Shown one piece after another: positions 9,258 through 20,756 of a stretch of DNA of 64,000 bases; the stretch's first letter is position 1; every line of letters begins with the position of its first letter. The stretch is taken from NCBI GenBank assembly GCA_018806915.1, contig JAGKQI010000053.1, positions 496,001 through 560,000 of the forward strand. Reading direction: 5' to 3'. A program made the position numbers and the translations under genes. A model generated the notes under the pieces. The model saw only the letters and a program-made list of their open reading frames with translations, did not search any database and had not been told where the DNA came from. This stretch comes from Phytophthora colocasiae. Lineage: Eukaryota; Oomycota; Peronosporomycetes; Peronosporales; Peronosporaceae.

Positions 9258-11465
9258 ATGAAAACAGAAAGATCCACAGATCAGCAGAGTTCTGGGAGGA
9301 TCTCTACTGACAGACACGAGGCAGACCTGGATCGCAACCCAGATCTTGAAGAAAAACCTCGAATTCCTCATAAGGCCCCTTCGAGGGCCACCGCGGATCT
9401 CGATGAGAATCGAGATCCGCACACGAGCGATAAGGAATCAGCAAAGTTGAAACCTAATCTGCTCACCAAGTCCACTGTTGCCTCAAGATCGACCAAGAAA
9501 AAGAAGATCAAGAGCACCCGGACGAAACTGAAAGCTCCAGATTCAGAGCCAGAAGATGTGATCAACCCAGGATCGACGATAAACAAGGACGCGATCGAGC
9601 AGGCCTATTACAGGAAGATGCTAAGCGAGACCTTGCTTAACGATCCTGTTCTTACGATTATACAAGTCCGCCAGATCGGTAACCTCACCAGCCCAGTGTC
9701 GAAGCCCCGGACTAGCTCGGACCGCCTGAACGCGGTGAAGATTCTACTCGATCTGCTCCAAGAAGCTGGTTTAGTGGCGGGAGAGTTCGACCCAAACTCT
9801 CTATTTGACTTGGAACTGCAAGCGATTCAATCTGCGACCCGTGATCTATTCGACTCCCTCAAGATCTTGGTCGGCGAGCGCCCACTGACGCCCGATCCAG
9901 GCTATCAGACTGGATCGTCATGCTACGCGTCAGCGACCTCGGAACCAGATTCCGACAGCCCGAGAAGGCTGCAACGCATGTCGTTAGGTCCCTCCGGTGC
10001 CAAATTCCTGAAATCGCGTATGAAGAAACAAGATACACGATCGGTGGCTGCAAAACTGGAGGCGAAGACGCCTGATCAGCAAGAAAATCGCCGGATACAG
10101 ACAGACCAGACCGCGCCGACGACTAATTCCACCGGATCGAGCAACAAGTTGGACGACTACTTCCAAATGGCGATGGATCGTTTCTTAAAAGAACGGAGCC
10201 TCGCAACACCCCGATTACCGATCAAAGGGGAGTTGGATGTTGATATGGAGTCCGTTACCGCCTCAGATCCTGATGCATGGGAATATGATCCGGACGATCT
10301 GGGCATACCGAGTGCCGGTGGACAGATGTCGAGCCGAGCAGCGATCGCATCCGCGACGATCGGTCAAGGAGGATCGTCGATGATCCAGCGGGTCCGAATC
10401 TCAGCGATCTCAGATCTAAAAGATTTTGCGGGTAAAGATCTGGACGAAGATCGCGCTCGAGCCTGGATCGGTAAGGTCAAGTCGGCGTTCTAGCGCGATC
10501 AGGCTACGGAGGAAGAGAAATGCCTCACGTTTGCAGATCTGATGGTGGGACCAGCCAAGAATTGGTACAGGCAGCTCAGTCGAACGACGAAAACCAAGTG
10601 GGCAGATCTGTTGGACAGTTTCCAGACCCAATATTGTGGGTTGGGCATGTCGGTCGCGTGGCAATACTACCACGCTCGCAAGCGATCGGAAGAGACTCCC
10701 CTTGACTATCTCTACCGGCTCAACGTGGCAGCTTTACGCGCTAGGCTGAAGATCAAGGATGGCAGCCCTAAGGCCCGCCGGGAGCATGTGGACCATTATA
10801 TCGAAACGCTGGGAGACCCTGAGTTAGCCGATCGGCTGACCCTACTCCGACTGAGCGACGTCGACGAGCTGGAGGAGGTACTTCGTGCCCGGGAACGGGC
10901 GAGAAGCAGACAGCGTAAGTCTGCGTTCGGATCGAAGTACAGACAAAAGGCACCGGCCAACGCCCCGGCAGCACCCACCCGAGCGGTGGTACGAGCGATC
11001 CAAACCCAAGATCCGAGCTCGGAATCGGAAGAAATATCCGGATCGGACGGATCCGATTCTGAAGGCGATCTCCGGAGGATATATCTTGCCGCGTCAGAAG
11101 ACAAGCAGATCAGCACTGGGGGCGCTCCCCACCAACAGGATCAGTCGCGATCGCAGGTGAACGCGCAAGATCGAGGCCGGATCACGGATCGCAGGGGTAC
11201 ATCAGATCACGATCGAGGTCGCTGTTCACATTGTGGATCGCGGAAGCATACGGATCTGGACTGCTGGAGACGTTTAACCTGTGACAAGTGCGAGAAGAGG
11301 GGTCACCCAACGGATCGTTGTCTGTATACCTGCCGTGGTTGTGGGGAGATCCATGAAGCTGGAGAATGCCCCATGGAAGAATTTTACAACCAGATCCGCA
11401 AGTGGTACGACCCGACCCGACATGCCGGATTGTTCCCCGAGAAGGTGGAAAAGATGTTAAACTAG
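9258..11465 (+). pseudogene. Element C gag (one in-frame TAG)
   Basis: From ATG 9258 the frame encodes a Lys/Ser/Asp-rich N-terminal region. A TAG at 10491-10493 then interrupts the retrotransposon gag core, which resumes in the same frame (CLTFADLMVGPAKNWYRQL...LLDSFQTQYCGLG). Near the C-terminus are CCHC-like fingers (CSHCGSRKHTDLDC, then CDKCEKRGHPTDRC and CRGCGEIHEAGEC), so RNA packaging is the expected role. The frame ends at TAG 11463-11465, directly after the heptamer GTTAAAC, and pol is in the -1 frame. With one nonsense codon the copy cannot make full Gag without readthrough. Confidence 0.85.
11456..11462 (+). promoter_or_regulatory. Candidate -1 frameshift heptamer GTTAAAC
   Basis: The gag codons TTA AAC directly precede the gag stop codon. 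A -1 slip on G-TTA-AAC continues into the pol frame as AAA CTA GGA. GUUAAAC is a known functional slippery site in equine arteritis virus. The -1 relation between gag and pol, and the position one codon before the stop, support it. I did not resolve a downstream pseudoknot. Confidence 0.55.
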
Positions 11466-14281
11466 GACGCTCGCCGGTTTGGAAACCGGTACGAGCCGAG
11501 CGTTCTGAGTACTGCATCTATGCATATGCGAACAAGAAATCGAGAGATCAAGATAGGGAGAATTCGGATCTGCGCGGTAATACATGTAAGTTGCATTCGT
11601 ATACTGCTAAGATCGCGAGTCTTCCCCGGATCGATGAGTTCTCTCGATCTGGTGCGGAAGTGGCTTTGGAACTCAAGGAAGGAGAATCCAGGGGGTACTG
11701 GAAATACCACGCACCAGGAAAATGGTTCCGCCAAGCCAAGATCTCAGGTAAGATCAATCATGAAAGAGCGATCTTGCTCCTGGACACTGGCGCCGAGGTA
11801 TTCATCTTGGATACCGCCTTTGCTCGTAAGGTTGGGTGCCACTTTGACACTAGTCAGAGACAGGAGTGTGTCGGGATCGGGGATAATGTGTACACCACCG
11901 AAGGGAGAACGAGGATCAAGATCACGCTTGCGGGATACTTGGTCTACTTTTTCGATATTTGGATCGGGAACCTATCCGGGCAAGATGCGATCCTGGGTAT
12001 GGATTTCATGATCCCAGCTGGGGTCCGGATGGATCTAGCGGAGGGATCGATATGCTTACCTAATGAAGTGGGGATCCCACTTAGTGGTCGCAAGAGGTTA
12101 TACGGGGAGAAGGTAAGATCGGTAAAATTGGAAGAAGATCTACATATCCCAGTTGGGGGATCCGAAGAGGCCGCATCGAGAGTGAAATTATCGGCGACGG
12201 AGAAATTGTGGGTGAACAGAGGCGACCAATGGGTACCCACCGTGGTAAATGGACCCGGCCGAACTCGGTACTTAGTGATCACGAATTTGAGCGAGAAGAT
12301 TTTACGACTGGATCACAGATTACATGTCGGAATGGTACTTGATCAAGAAAAAGTGCCCCGATACCCCGGGTTTGTGTCGGTCGGGTCCCGGCGCTACATG
12401 GAGTGGCAGAATCTAGCTCTAGAAGCGACTGTGGACGCAAGACCGGAACCTCAAGAATCCGTGGAGATCCCCTTGCCGTCGGTCGAACGGCCGACCTACG
12501 TTACGCCGCGATCTATACTCCGTCGAGGTGGGACGGCCAAGACCGATCTTGATCCTGCACCGATATCGACATTGGAATCTCGATCACCATCAACCGACGC
12601 AGCCGAAGTCAAGGTCACTTTCCTCGAACCCAAACAGGATCCCATGGACACCCCAACGATTACGATCAGTTCCGACAAGACCCCGAGTGGCGAAGCTGGG
12701 GGCGGTGAGACTGAGACGAATGAGAGCTTGCCAGATCAGGGCCCAGATCAGACAGATCGGACATGCGAGGAAGAGATCGAAGAAAAAACAGAAAATCCAG
12801 ATTTTAAAATCGAGATCGGACGTGTATCCGTCCCCATGGTTAAAGACACCCCGATCCTGACAGCCAAGGACGATAGACTTCGTGATCAATCAACGGATGA
12901 ACTGGATCCGACATCTCCTAAAGGGATCGAGAACGCCGATCAGACCCACTTACACGAAAGTGGCGATTTTTCGGCCGAAGATCTAGTCGATAATCTCGCG
13001 GTAGTACCAGAAATCCAGATCTCCACCACTGAAGAAGTCAGGATTGAAGATCTGCAAGTAGGGAATCCGGCATCGGCTACCCCGGAGGAGATCGAGAAAC
13101 TTCGACAGATTATTTGGAAGAGGCGACATCTCCTGATCGGGAAAGGAAACGCACTTCCTCCAGCGGCCAAGGGTGTTAAATGCGATATCGACGTGGGTGA
13201 TGCGAAGCCGATCGCACAACGAGTCCGAAAGGTGGCGCCACAGTTCCGCGAGAAAGTATCGGATCTTATCAAAGGACTCCTAGCTGCCAAGATCATCCGA
13301 CCATCGACCTCGCCGTGGGCATCGCCGATCGTGGTGATCATCAAGAAGAACGGTGTAGATATCCGACTATGCATCGATTATCGGCTGGTGAACGGTCTCA
13401 CAAGGCTGATGATCTACCCGATGCCCCTGATCAATGACCTGCTGGAAGATCTTGACAAGGTTCTGTGGTACTGTTCATTAGACATGGCGAGTGGATTCTG
13501 GGTCGTGTCAATGACCGATCGAGCTCGCGCGATCTCAGCTTTCATCACTCCATTTGGCCTTTTCGAGTGGAATCGTATGCCGTTCGGGCTGAAGAACGCC
13601 CCTCAGATCTATCAACGCCTTGTGGACAACGATCTATATGGATTTTTGAAGATCTCCCAGTCAGGAAATACGGAAGACTCTGCAGATGTGTTTGAATCAG
13701 GGATCCCGGAGGATCCTGGTCGCCCATCGGTTCTAGGTCGGAGATCATACATCGACGATATCCTGATCACGGCTGGATCATGGGACCAGATGTGCGATCG
13801 GGTGGAAGACTTATTGGAGGCCTGTGATAAGTGGAATCTCTCGATCAGTGTGGCAAAGAGCTTCTGGGGCATGGATAAGGTAGAATATCTCGGACACAAA
13901 GTGTCGATCGACGGATTAGAGGCGAACCCGAAAGACCTGAAGTCTCTGACAGATCTGCCATTCCCTGGGTCGCTCCGATCCATGCAATCGTTCCTGGGAA
14001 GTTTGAATTACTATAGTCGGTTCATCGAGGATTATGCGATTTATGCGTCGGTCCTATATGAACTACGTGAGGTGGAGTTCGCAGAACTGGGGAAGCGACC
14101 AGATCTACGAAAGATCATGGATAGCACGGACCCAATCACTCGAAATCTCGTTGCGCTTAAGTCGAATCAGGATGGATCACCAGACACCTCGACTCAGAAG
14201 GGGAATAGTACACCGGATCCCCACTTGGGGGCGGTGCCTTCCCCCTGTTCAAGCGAGATCGAAGCCAATCTGGGCCATTAA
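11462..14281 (+). pseudogene. Element C pol: protease and reverse transcriptase
   Basis: Read in the -1 frame relative to gag. The aspartic protease carries LLDTGAEVFILD (DTG near 11.78 kb). A long Ser/Glu/Asp-rich linker (about 12.4-13.0 kb) follows. RT shows SPWASPIVVIIKKNG, RLCIDYRLVNG, YCSLDMASGFW, PFGLFEWNRMPFGLKNAP and the active site YIDD near 13.75 kb, then the connection FLGSLNYYSRFI. The frame closes with TAA at 14279-14281 in an A-rich run, and the RNase H continues in another frame. The open overlap from 11366 upstream of 11462 is not expected to be used. Confidence 0.85.
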
Positions 14282-14765
14282 AAAAACTGCCGACGAGAGG
14301 TGGGGTAGAGCATACCGAGCGTTTACAGCCTTGAAAGCCAAGATCGCGTCGACCCCGATCCTCCGTCACTTCGACATGGCGAAATTGCCTGTGGTGATCG
14401 TGTATGCTAGTGACTGGGCGATTTCCGCCGCACTGATGCAGGAACACGATCAGATCTACCACCCAGTCGCGTTTGCCAGCCGGATCAAGGTCCTAACTCG
14501 ACACTCCACGCTTGCCTGGCTGTTCAGGTCTGCCGGCCTCCAAGGACGTCTGGGACAATGGTCTGCACTTCTATCCCCATGGACCCTCGAAATCACGAAG
14601 TGTACGAAGGGAGAGGATGAAATACTGGGGGCGATCGCAGCTAGTATAACACCCAGATCAGAGATCGACGAAGCCCTGATCGCGATCGCGCCACGGAAGG
14701 AGCCAAAACGTCGGATTCAGATGCCGATCCCTACCTTAGACTCAGATGAGGAGCTGTTGTTATAA
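14282..14765 (+). pseudogene. Element C first RNase H (catalytic Asp replaced by Tyr)
   Basis: In the frame that begins at 14034, the part after about 14270 encodes the normal gypsy RNase H that follows RT (TALKAKIASTPILRHFD, then VVIVYASDWAISAALMQ). The usual first catalytic residue in TDAS is Tyr here (codon 14403-14405, YAS). Later catalytic positions are not clear. The frame ends with TAA at 14763. Frameshifts on both sides disconnect it from RT and from the second RNase H in this copy. It resembles the tether/connection role of the first RNase H in retroviruses. Confidence 0.7.
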
Positions 14766-14767
14766 GT

Positions 14768-16948
14768 TTCGACGGATCGGCACGCGTGAAACGAGGAGGA
14801 GGCGCTTTCAGCGCGATCGTGTGGAGTTTGCCAGAGTGGAAAGTGATCAAGGCTAGATCGGATTATGCTGAAAGCCTTACTGTCAATGAAGCGGAATACC
14901 GTGGACTCTTGCTAGGTCTTGGCATGATCGCACAGTTAGAGCGCCGCCGTTTGGTCGTTTGTGGCGATTCGAATCTGGTGATCCGACAAGTCCGGGGCGA
15001 GATCGACTGCAAGGCGCCAGGATTGACGTTACTGAAACAGAAGGTGCTGGATCACTTACGGAATTGGGGAGATCATGAGCTTGTCCATGTGAAGAGAGAC
15101 TGGAATGGGAGTGCAGACAGCTTGGCGAGTGCCGCGCTGCAACGAGGAAGCGGGATCGAAGTCCACGATGAGGCAGATCGATGCGATCTGATCACCCTGA
15201 ATCGGCTTAATGAGCTGTTGATCCCTCGAGTTGAAGATCGAACTGTGCAAGTGTCGGCAGTAGCCACGCGTGCAGCCCGAGCGCGACCTGGTGCCGCTGT
15301 CCTGCGAGAGGAACTGATCCGGGAGATGCGGGTTGATCGGATCAGGCGAGCCCAGGACGAGGAGGTCTGGATCGCAGGACTAAAGAAGTACCTGGCTGGG
15401 CAGATCGCGGATCTTACTCGAGCCGAATTCGGATCCTACGCCAAGATCGCCTCCGAGTACGAGGTAGATGAACAAGATCTGCTGTTTTACTGTCCACCAG
15501 GGCCGAGTTCAAGTGGTGATCGCGATCGCCTGATGAGACTTGTAGTTCCAGAAACGCTACAGCAGGATGTCCTCCACCACTACCATACGACTCTGGAAGG
15601 GGGGAATCAGGGGATCGGACGCACTTATCAGCGGATCCGAAATCATTTCCACTGGAGGGGATTATATCGGAGCGTGCAGCGATACGTAGGCGAGTGTGTA
15701 GACTGTGAGACCGGAAAGGGGAGACCCACGATCCGGGGCGAGTCGCCTGGGAATCTGCAAGCGACATACCCATTCCAGATCATAGCGATGGATCACATAC
15801 CCTCCCTACCCAGATCTAACAAAGGCAACACCGAACTACTGATCTGGGTAGATCTGTTCACGGGATATGTGATCGCGAAGGCCGGTTCCTCCCGATCAGC
15901 CCAGACCGTCGCCGAATCCTATGAAGAATGCGTGTTCCGCAGATTTGGTGCTAGCGAGATGATCAGACACGATCGAGAACCGGGTTTCATGTCCGACTTC
16001 TTCAGATCGTTCAATAAGATCCTGGGGCAGCGACAACGGGCGACGATGGCCTACCGGCCACAAGCCAACGGGACTGCGGAACGGATGGTGCAAACGGCGA
16101 CTAGGGCGATCAAGATGTATGTTCAAGATCTCGATCAGAAGGACTGGGATGAATACGCGGAGAGACTGACGTTCGCCATTAACACGGCTCACGATCGGGT
16201 TCGGGGAGATACCCCTCACTACCTGGTACATGGATGGGATCCGAGATCGACGTTGGAAGCAACGATCCCGATCGGATCGACCAGACGCCACGATCGCGAC
16301 CCAAGACGGTGGAGATTTCGGGTTCAGAGATACTACCAGCAGTCGCGAGAACAGGTCAACGCTAGGCTACGAGAGGCGATTGCAGATCGAGCCGATCGGC
16401 ATAATGCGGATGTCGATCCGCATCAGATCGAAGCTGGATCACGAGTCTGGCTGTATCTAGATCGTGTGAAGGAAGGATACGCGCGTAAACTCGCTCACCT
16501 TTGGCACGGCCCGTTCCGTGTTGCAGAGAAGCTCAACGAATTCACGATCAAGCTGGAGATCGCGGGATCTGATTACCATATCTTCCCAGTGGTCCATGTT
16601 TCTAAGCTAAAGCTGGTGCGGAATTTTCCGGATCGACCGCGGATCGAGTTGACTGTGGATGAAGCAGATCGGCTAGATTTCGATGAGATCCTCCTTCCGG
16701 AAGACAGTTGGGTCCCAGATCTGGATGCCGATGAGTACGAGGTCGAACGGATCTCGGACATGCGAAGTGGGAAACGGACTCGCTACGGCCAAATCTATCG
16801 TCAATTCCTGGTGCACTGGGTCGGTTATGATGAGCCAACTTGGGTCGACGAAGCTGATCTTAACTGTGGAGCCATACTGAGCGCGTTCCTACGTGATCAC
16901 GCTAACCGAAACCGGTTTGGCGTGATGCAGGCGCACGAAGAGGTGTAG
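14768..16948 (+). CDS. Element C second RNase H, integrase and chromodomain
   Basis: An open frame of about 727 codons, entered from upstream rather than from its own ATG. It starts with an RVT_3-type RNase H with its acidic residues in place: FDGSARVKRGGG (D), TVNEAEYRGLLLG (E), VVCGDSNLV (D) and RDWNGSADSLAS (D). Integrase follows, with an HHCC finger (HHYHTTLEGG...CVDCETGKG) and a DDE core (IAMDHI, RHDREPGF, NGTAERMV). A C-terminal chromodomain (YEVERISD..., FLVHWVGYDEPTWVDE, NC..I) suggests targeting to modified chromatin. No stop breaks this section. Confidence 0.85.
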   Translation, partial: FDGSARVKRGGGAFSAIVWSLPEWKVIKARSDYAESLTVNEAEYRGLLLGLGMIAQLERRRLVVCGDSNLVIRQVRGEIDCKAPGLTLLKQKVLDHLRNWGDHELVHVKRDWNGSADSLASAALQRGSGIEVHDEADRCDLITLNRLNELLIPRVEDRTVQVSAVATRAARARPGAAVLREELIREMRVDRIRRAQDEEVWIAGLKKYLAGQIADLTRAEFGSYAKIASEYEVDEQDLLFYCPPGPSSSGDRDRLMRLVVPETLQQDVLHHYHTTLEGGNQGIGRTYQRIRNHFHWRGLYRSVQRYVGECVDCETGKGRPTIRGESPGNLQATYPFQIIAMDHIPSLPRSNKGNTELLIWVDLFTGYVIAKAGSSRSAQTVAESYEECVFRRFGASEMIRHDREPGFMSDFFRSFNKILGQRQRATMAYRPQANGTAERMVQTATRAIKMYVQDLDQKDWDEYAERLTFAINTAHDRVRGDTPHYLVHGWDPRSTLEATIPIGSTRRHDRDPRRWRFRVQRYYQQSREQVNARLREAIADRADRHNADVDPHQIEAGSRVWLYLDRVKEGYARKLAHLWHGPFRVAEKLNEFTIKLEIAGSDYHIFPVVHVSKLKLVRNFPDRPRIELTVDEADRLDFDEILLPEDSWVPDLDADEYEVERISDMRSGKRTRYGQIYRQFLVHWVGYDEPTWVDEADLNCGAILSAFLRDHANRNRFGVMQAHEEV

Positions 16949-17323
16949 ACGCGGAGAGGGCGACGTGACCGGGTCACAACGCCGAGATCGCGGATGCTGA
17001 TCTGGATGTCTATCTGGATCGGATGTGGAGATTTTATATTTTTCGTGGAGATTTTATATTTTTCTTGTATATGCATGTGAAACCGGAGTGATTGGAAGGA
17101 AGATATGGGGATTTCGAGGATGCTAAGTGGGACCGAAACTGTGGAGCAAGTATGGAGATGAACGCTGATCTTTGAAGTTGGGGAAAATTACGTGGGATTG
17201 AACGGAAGTTAAGCTGGAATCGAGATCGCGCGGTGAGGCACCGGATCGTGATGAAGAACATGTAGACGTACTGATCGACTCCAGGTTCGGCTGATCACCT
17301 CCGGACTGGCCGAGATCGCGAGA
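16949..17323 (+). other. Spacer between pol and antisense ORF of element C
   Basis: About 375 bp with no long frame on either strand. It contains a duplicated GTGGAGATTTTATATTTTTC unit at 17023-17062 and further GATC-rich sequence. Terminators for the two converging transcripts could lie here, but I see no definite signal. Confidence 0.4.
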
Positions 17324-18854
17324 TCAAGGAGTCCCAGGAGGTGTAGGAGCCGGCGGGTTAAACTTGTTCTCGAGCCGAGGGATCTGCCGAGACGGGTGGT
17401 CGGCCGGTCGATCGCGGTAATGGTTGCGCCAAAGGTCCTCTTGATCGCATTCCGCCAACGCAGAGATCAGATCGGTGGGCTCCGGTCGGTTCAGAGTCGG
17501 CTGGGCCAGGTTGGCCTTTCGGGAGGCCGATCCGGGATACCAGTATACCCGGTCGCGGATGGTGGGGAAGTGCAGGAAGTAGGGATCGAGCAGAAGATCG
17601 ATGTCCGCCCACATCGCACGCATCATAGGCAGGAATCGCCCTAACAGCTACCGCTAACGTTCCCCAGTGCGGCTACGCCGTTGCCGACGTTCGAGGTAGT
17701 ACCGATGAAGATCAGGGTCGGCTTCATACATCGCCTTCGTGATCTCGAGATAATGGGTCGATTCCCAGTAGGCCTGCAGGTGGTCTGACTTGTAAGTGGC
17801 GTAGGCATCCGCGATCTGCCCCAGCGGAGTTCCAGCACGACGATGTAGACCGAGATCGAAGGTGAGGGGGGCCGGTCGGTTGCGGAGCGCCTCCCAAGGT
17901 CGGGTAGCAAGTAGGGCCCGCACGTTGGGCCCAGTGATCAGGTTGGCTAACCAACCGACCCCGGCTCGGGGAGGTCGATTAGCCGGAGATCTCGCTGGGT
18001 AGAGGAACCCGGGAGGTAGCAGCAACCTCTTGGACAGTGTGGAGAGGATCATACCGACGATCGCCAAAGTTCCGACGAAGAGCGGATCCCACGGGAAGAC
18101 ATCACCAGCCGCAAACTGCCGGACGTTCGCATACCCGGGAATAGACGAGCTGATCGCGAACAGAGGAGGATGCAGCTGGGGGCGCGGCGAACCACCGGGA
18201 GAGCCGCCACCCGGAGATCCCCCACCAGGGGGGCTCCCGCCGGCTGGACTACCCCTCGGGGATCCCTGAGGAGAAGTGATCGGGGTCTGTGGAGAACCAC
18301 CCCCCGGAGGTGTCGGCTGCGCCGGAGGCGTCTGAGGAGCGGGGCCCCCTTGATCACCGGATGCCGGAGGAGGATTTCCGTGCCGGCGGTAGCCCGAAAA
18401 ACGTCGTCGGATCCAGCGCCAGAATCCTCTTCGTCATCGTCATGCTCCGGATCGGGTTTGCGTTTGGACCGATTCGAGCCGCCCTTCTTCGGGGGAGGTG
18501 TTTCCACGGTCACTTGCGAGGTGGCATGGGTGCGATCTGTTTCCTCCGCATCCGGCCCAGTCGGGATCGCGGGTTCAGGACCCAGATCGAAGGGGTCTGG
18601 GCCTTCCTCGTTCTTCTCTTCGGGCTTGGTCGCCTGGGCCTGGCCACCAGGTTGGTCTCCAGCGGGAACGTCGGGTGTGGCCGCATCGTGATCGGTCGGG
18701 GGAGCCGTCCGCGAAGCCTTGTGCGGGGGCGATGTAGCGAGATGGGGGCGGACTGAGAGCGTGTTTAACCCCCCGTTCATCTTGAGCGGCGCGGAGCCGA
18801 GAAACCATTTGATTTACGTCAGGACGTTGGTAGTCGCCCATACGTCATCTTCTG
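17324..18854 (-). pseudogene. Antisense ORF of element C, C-terminal part
   Basis: Minus-strand continuation of the ORF that starts at 27717; element D interrupts it at 18854/26706. Going downward it encodes an acidic, Pro-rich region (PDPEHDDDEEDSGAGSDD), a Gly/Ser/Pro repeat (GGSPPGGGSPGGGSP type), a hydrophobic run (PLFVGTLAIVGMILSTL) that could cross a membrane, and a helical region with EALRNRPAPLTFDLGLHRR and HYLEITKAMYEADPDL. Two TAG codons in frame (near 17649-17656) and at least two frameshifts (near 18750 and 18390) break it. It ends at 17324. No family is recognised. Confidence 0.55.
18850..18854. repeat. 5-bp target site duplication of element D, left copy (right copy 26706-26710)
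   Basis: TTCTG lies directly before TGTAAC at 18855 and directly after CTGCA at 26705. This matches standard gypsy integration. Confidence 0.9.
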
Positions 18855-19265
18855 TGTAACGGGGTTACACGGCGCTGCGCGCCTTGGCTACAATAGGTGT
18901 GGTATACACCATCCAGGTCACAAGTCACAGATCCGTGTACAACACATAGTGTTTCTCACACGTCACACATGTAGCCAGTTGCTGGCTGTTAGCTCAGAGC
19001 CACACATTACATTTGATTAGGATTTAGTATGTTAGATACTAAATCCGTTACATTCAGGATTAGGGCAATAAAATAAATAAAAATCAGTTTGCATTTTACA
19101 TAATTAGTGTTAGTTCCTTTATTATAGGGACACTGATTGTGAGAGTCCCGTATTTAGTGGACTACTTGGTTCTTGTATAGAACCGAAGGCTAGTGCCTTG
19201 CAAGCAGGACTCTACGAGTCAACCCAACTTCCTCTGTGCCGTGCACACCTACGCAGCCCGCTGCA
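18855..19265 (+). repeat. 5' LTR of element D
   Basis: 411 bp, TGTAACGGGG...CTGCA. It differs from the 3' LTR by GTTACAC against GACAC near the start and one C in the AGCCCGCTGCA end. No substitution was seen on comparison by eye. Confidence 0.93.
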
Positions 19266-19266
19266 T

Positions 19267-19285
19267 CTGGTAGCACTTGTAGTCA
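19267..19285 (+). promoter_or_regulatory. Primer binding site of element D
   Basis: TGGTAGCACTTGTAGTC follows the 5' LTR after three bases (TCT, 19266-19268). The TGG start matches a tRNA CCA end. The tRNA identity is not determined. Confidence 0.5.
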
Positions 19286-19322
19286 ATCCAACTCCTGAGT
19301 TGAAGACTGTTTCTCTGTGAGA

Positions 19323-20074
19323 ATGGAGCCAGAAGCATACGCTCACTTGACTCCGAGTCAGCGGGACACGCTTAACAAGCTTACGTCCTTGCTGGGCCCT
19401 GAAGGTATGGCGCACCTTGCGTCTCAAGGGCCGGAGGCCGTCAACGCGCGCCTGGAGGCATTTGCCTCGTACGAGAACGCTCTCGTTGAGCACATTCAGC
19501 GGAATGTAAAGAGTTAATCCCGCTCCGAGAGCTAAGCCCGTCACGCTCAGCGTGAAGACCTTTCACGGGCACGAAGGAGAGAACTCTCCTGTGGACCCGA
19601 GAGGTCGAGATGGCCATGGGGGCCGCTATGCTCCAGTTGGAAGGCCAACGCGTGGCGTTCGCCATCTCTAAGCTCGAAGGTCGAGCACGAGAATGGGCCT
19701 TGACGTCTGGGACGTCGGTAGAAATGGCCTTCCCCACTTGGGGTGAGCTTAAGGCCAAACTTACGCAAGTATTTGCTCCACCTAACCAGGCGTATCGCGT
19801 GCGGTCACGCTTCCTCGCTTGCCGACAGGGCAAGAAGGACCTGGTGGACTATGTCCAAGAGCTGCGCACGCTCATTGCCGGCATGGCTGCCGATCCTCTA
19901 CCTGAGGTGGTCACTGTGACTATCTTCATGGAAGGTCTGAGAGCTGGCGGCCAGGACGGAGGCATTCCGTCAGAATCCTCGCACCTTCAGGACGCTGTTA
20001 GCGTGGCATTGAATGCTGAACACAACTTTAAGTTGTCGAGGGTCGGTGCTAATAGCACAGGTCCGGGGACCTGA
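19323..20074 (+). pseudogene. Element D gag (frameshifted)
   Basis: Begins at ATG 19323 (MEPEAYAHLTPSQRDTLNKL), breaks near 19517, and resumes at about 19610 with a typical gag core: GAAMLQLEGQRVAFAISKL, FPTWGELKAKLTQVF and YRVRSRFLACRQGKKDLVDY. The remembered Phytophthora gag family has this order. A short frame ends at 20074. No intact zinc knuckle is seen before the protease. Indels make this copy unable to produce a full Gag. Confidence 0.75.
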
Positions 20075-20444
20075 ACCCATGGACCTCAGCTATGCTGAAG
20101 ATGAAGTAGCCGAGCTACGAGCTGCGGTGCAGCGTATGAGCACTCGTCGGTGCTACACGTGGTAGTCCCACACACCTGAGGCCCAACTGCCCTCTGCGCA
20201 AAGAGCGCGCCGGCCAGAATGGCCGCAACCCTGTCGCGGGTCCCGCTTTGGGCTCTGCCCAGGAAACGACGGCTCCTGCAGACGCGGGGGCGGTCTACTG
20301 GGGAAGAACTGAGTTCTGCAGTGCGTGAGAGGCACTGGGGCTCAGCCCCGAAGAGCTCCGTGCTCTTGAACACGGAACGTGTGAGCAAGCAGGGCTTGCT
20401 GGTCGTCCATGTGGACGTGAAGGGCTTCGGAGAAGCCGTGGATC

Positions 20445-20756
20445 GTGTTGATCGATTCAGGAGCGTCTGGCAACTTCGTCAGACGCTCCACCGTTGAGGG
20501 TAGTCAGCAATATGCTGAGGCGCTTCGAGCGCGAAGAGGTGACACCGTCACTGTCCGTTCAGCGACGGGCGTCCGTGTCACGGCAGCCAAGGTCCCGATG
20601 GACCTACGGCTGAAGTTCCTGGACTTCGACAGCGTGGAACGCTGCTTGGTCTTGGACCTGGATTCGAGGTACGACATCCTTGGTATGGCGTGGCTGAGCG
20701 CCACGAGCCATGGATCGACCTGGAGGTCGAAGACCTTAGGTGCTACGCACTTCTCC
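20445..20756 (+). pseudogene. Element D aspartic protease
   Basis: The frame contains LIDSGASGNFV near its start, with the catalytic DSG, and later DLDSRYDILGMAWL, matching the flap-distal DILG motif of retropepsins. Flanking frames are shifted. About 560 bp of poorly coding sequence with tandem repeats separates it from the RT. Confidence 0.7.

Noticed and set aside
11366..11461. Start of pol of element C at an ATG inside gag
   Set aside because: Gypsy pol is normally made as a gag-pol fusion, and the frameshift heptamer at 11456 explains the frame change better.
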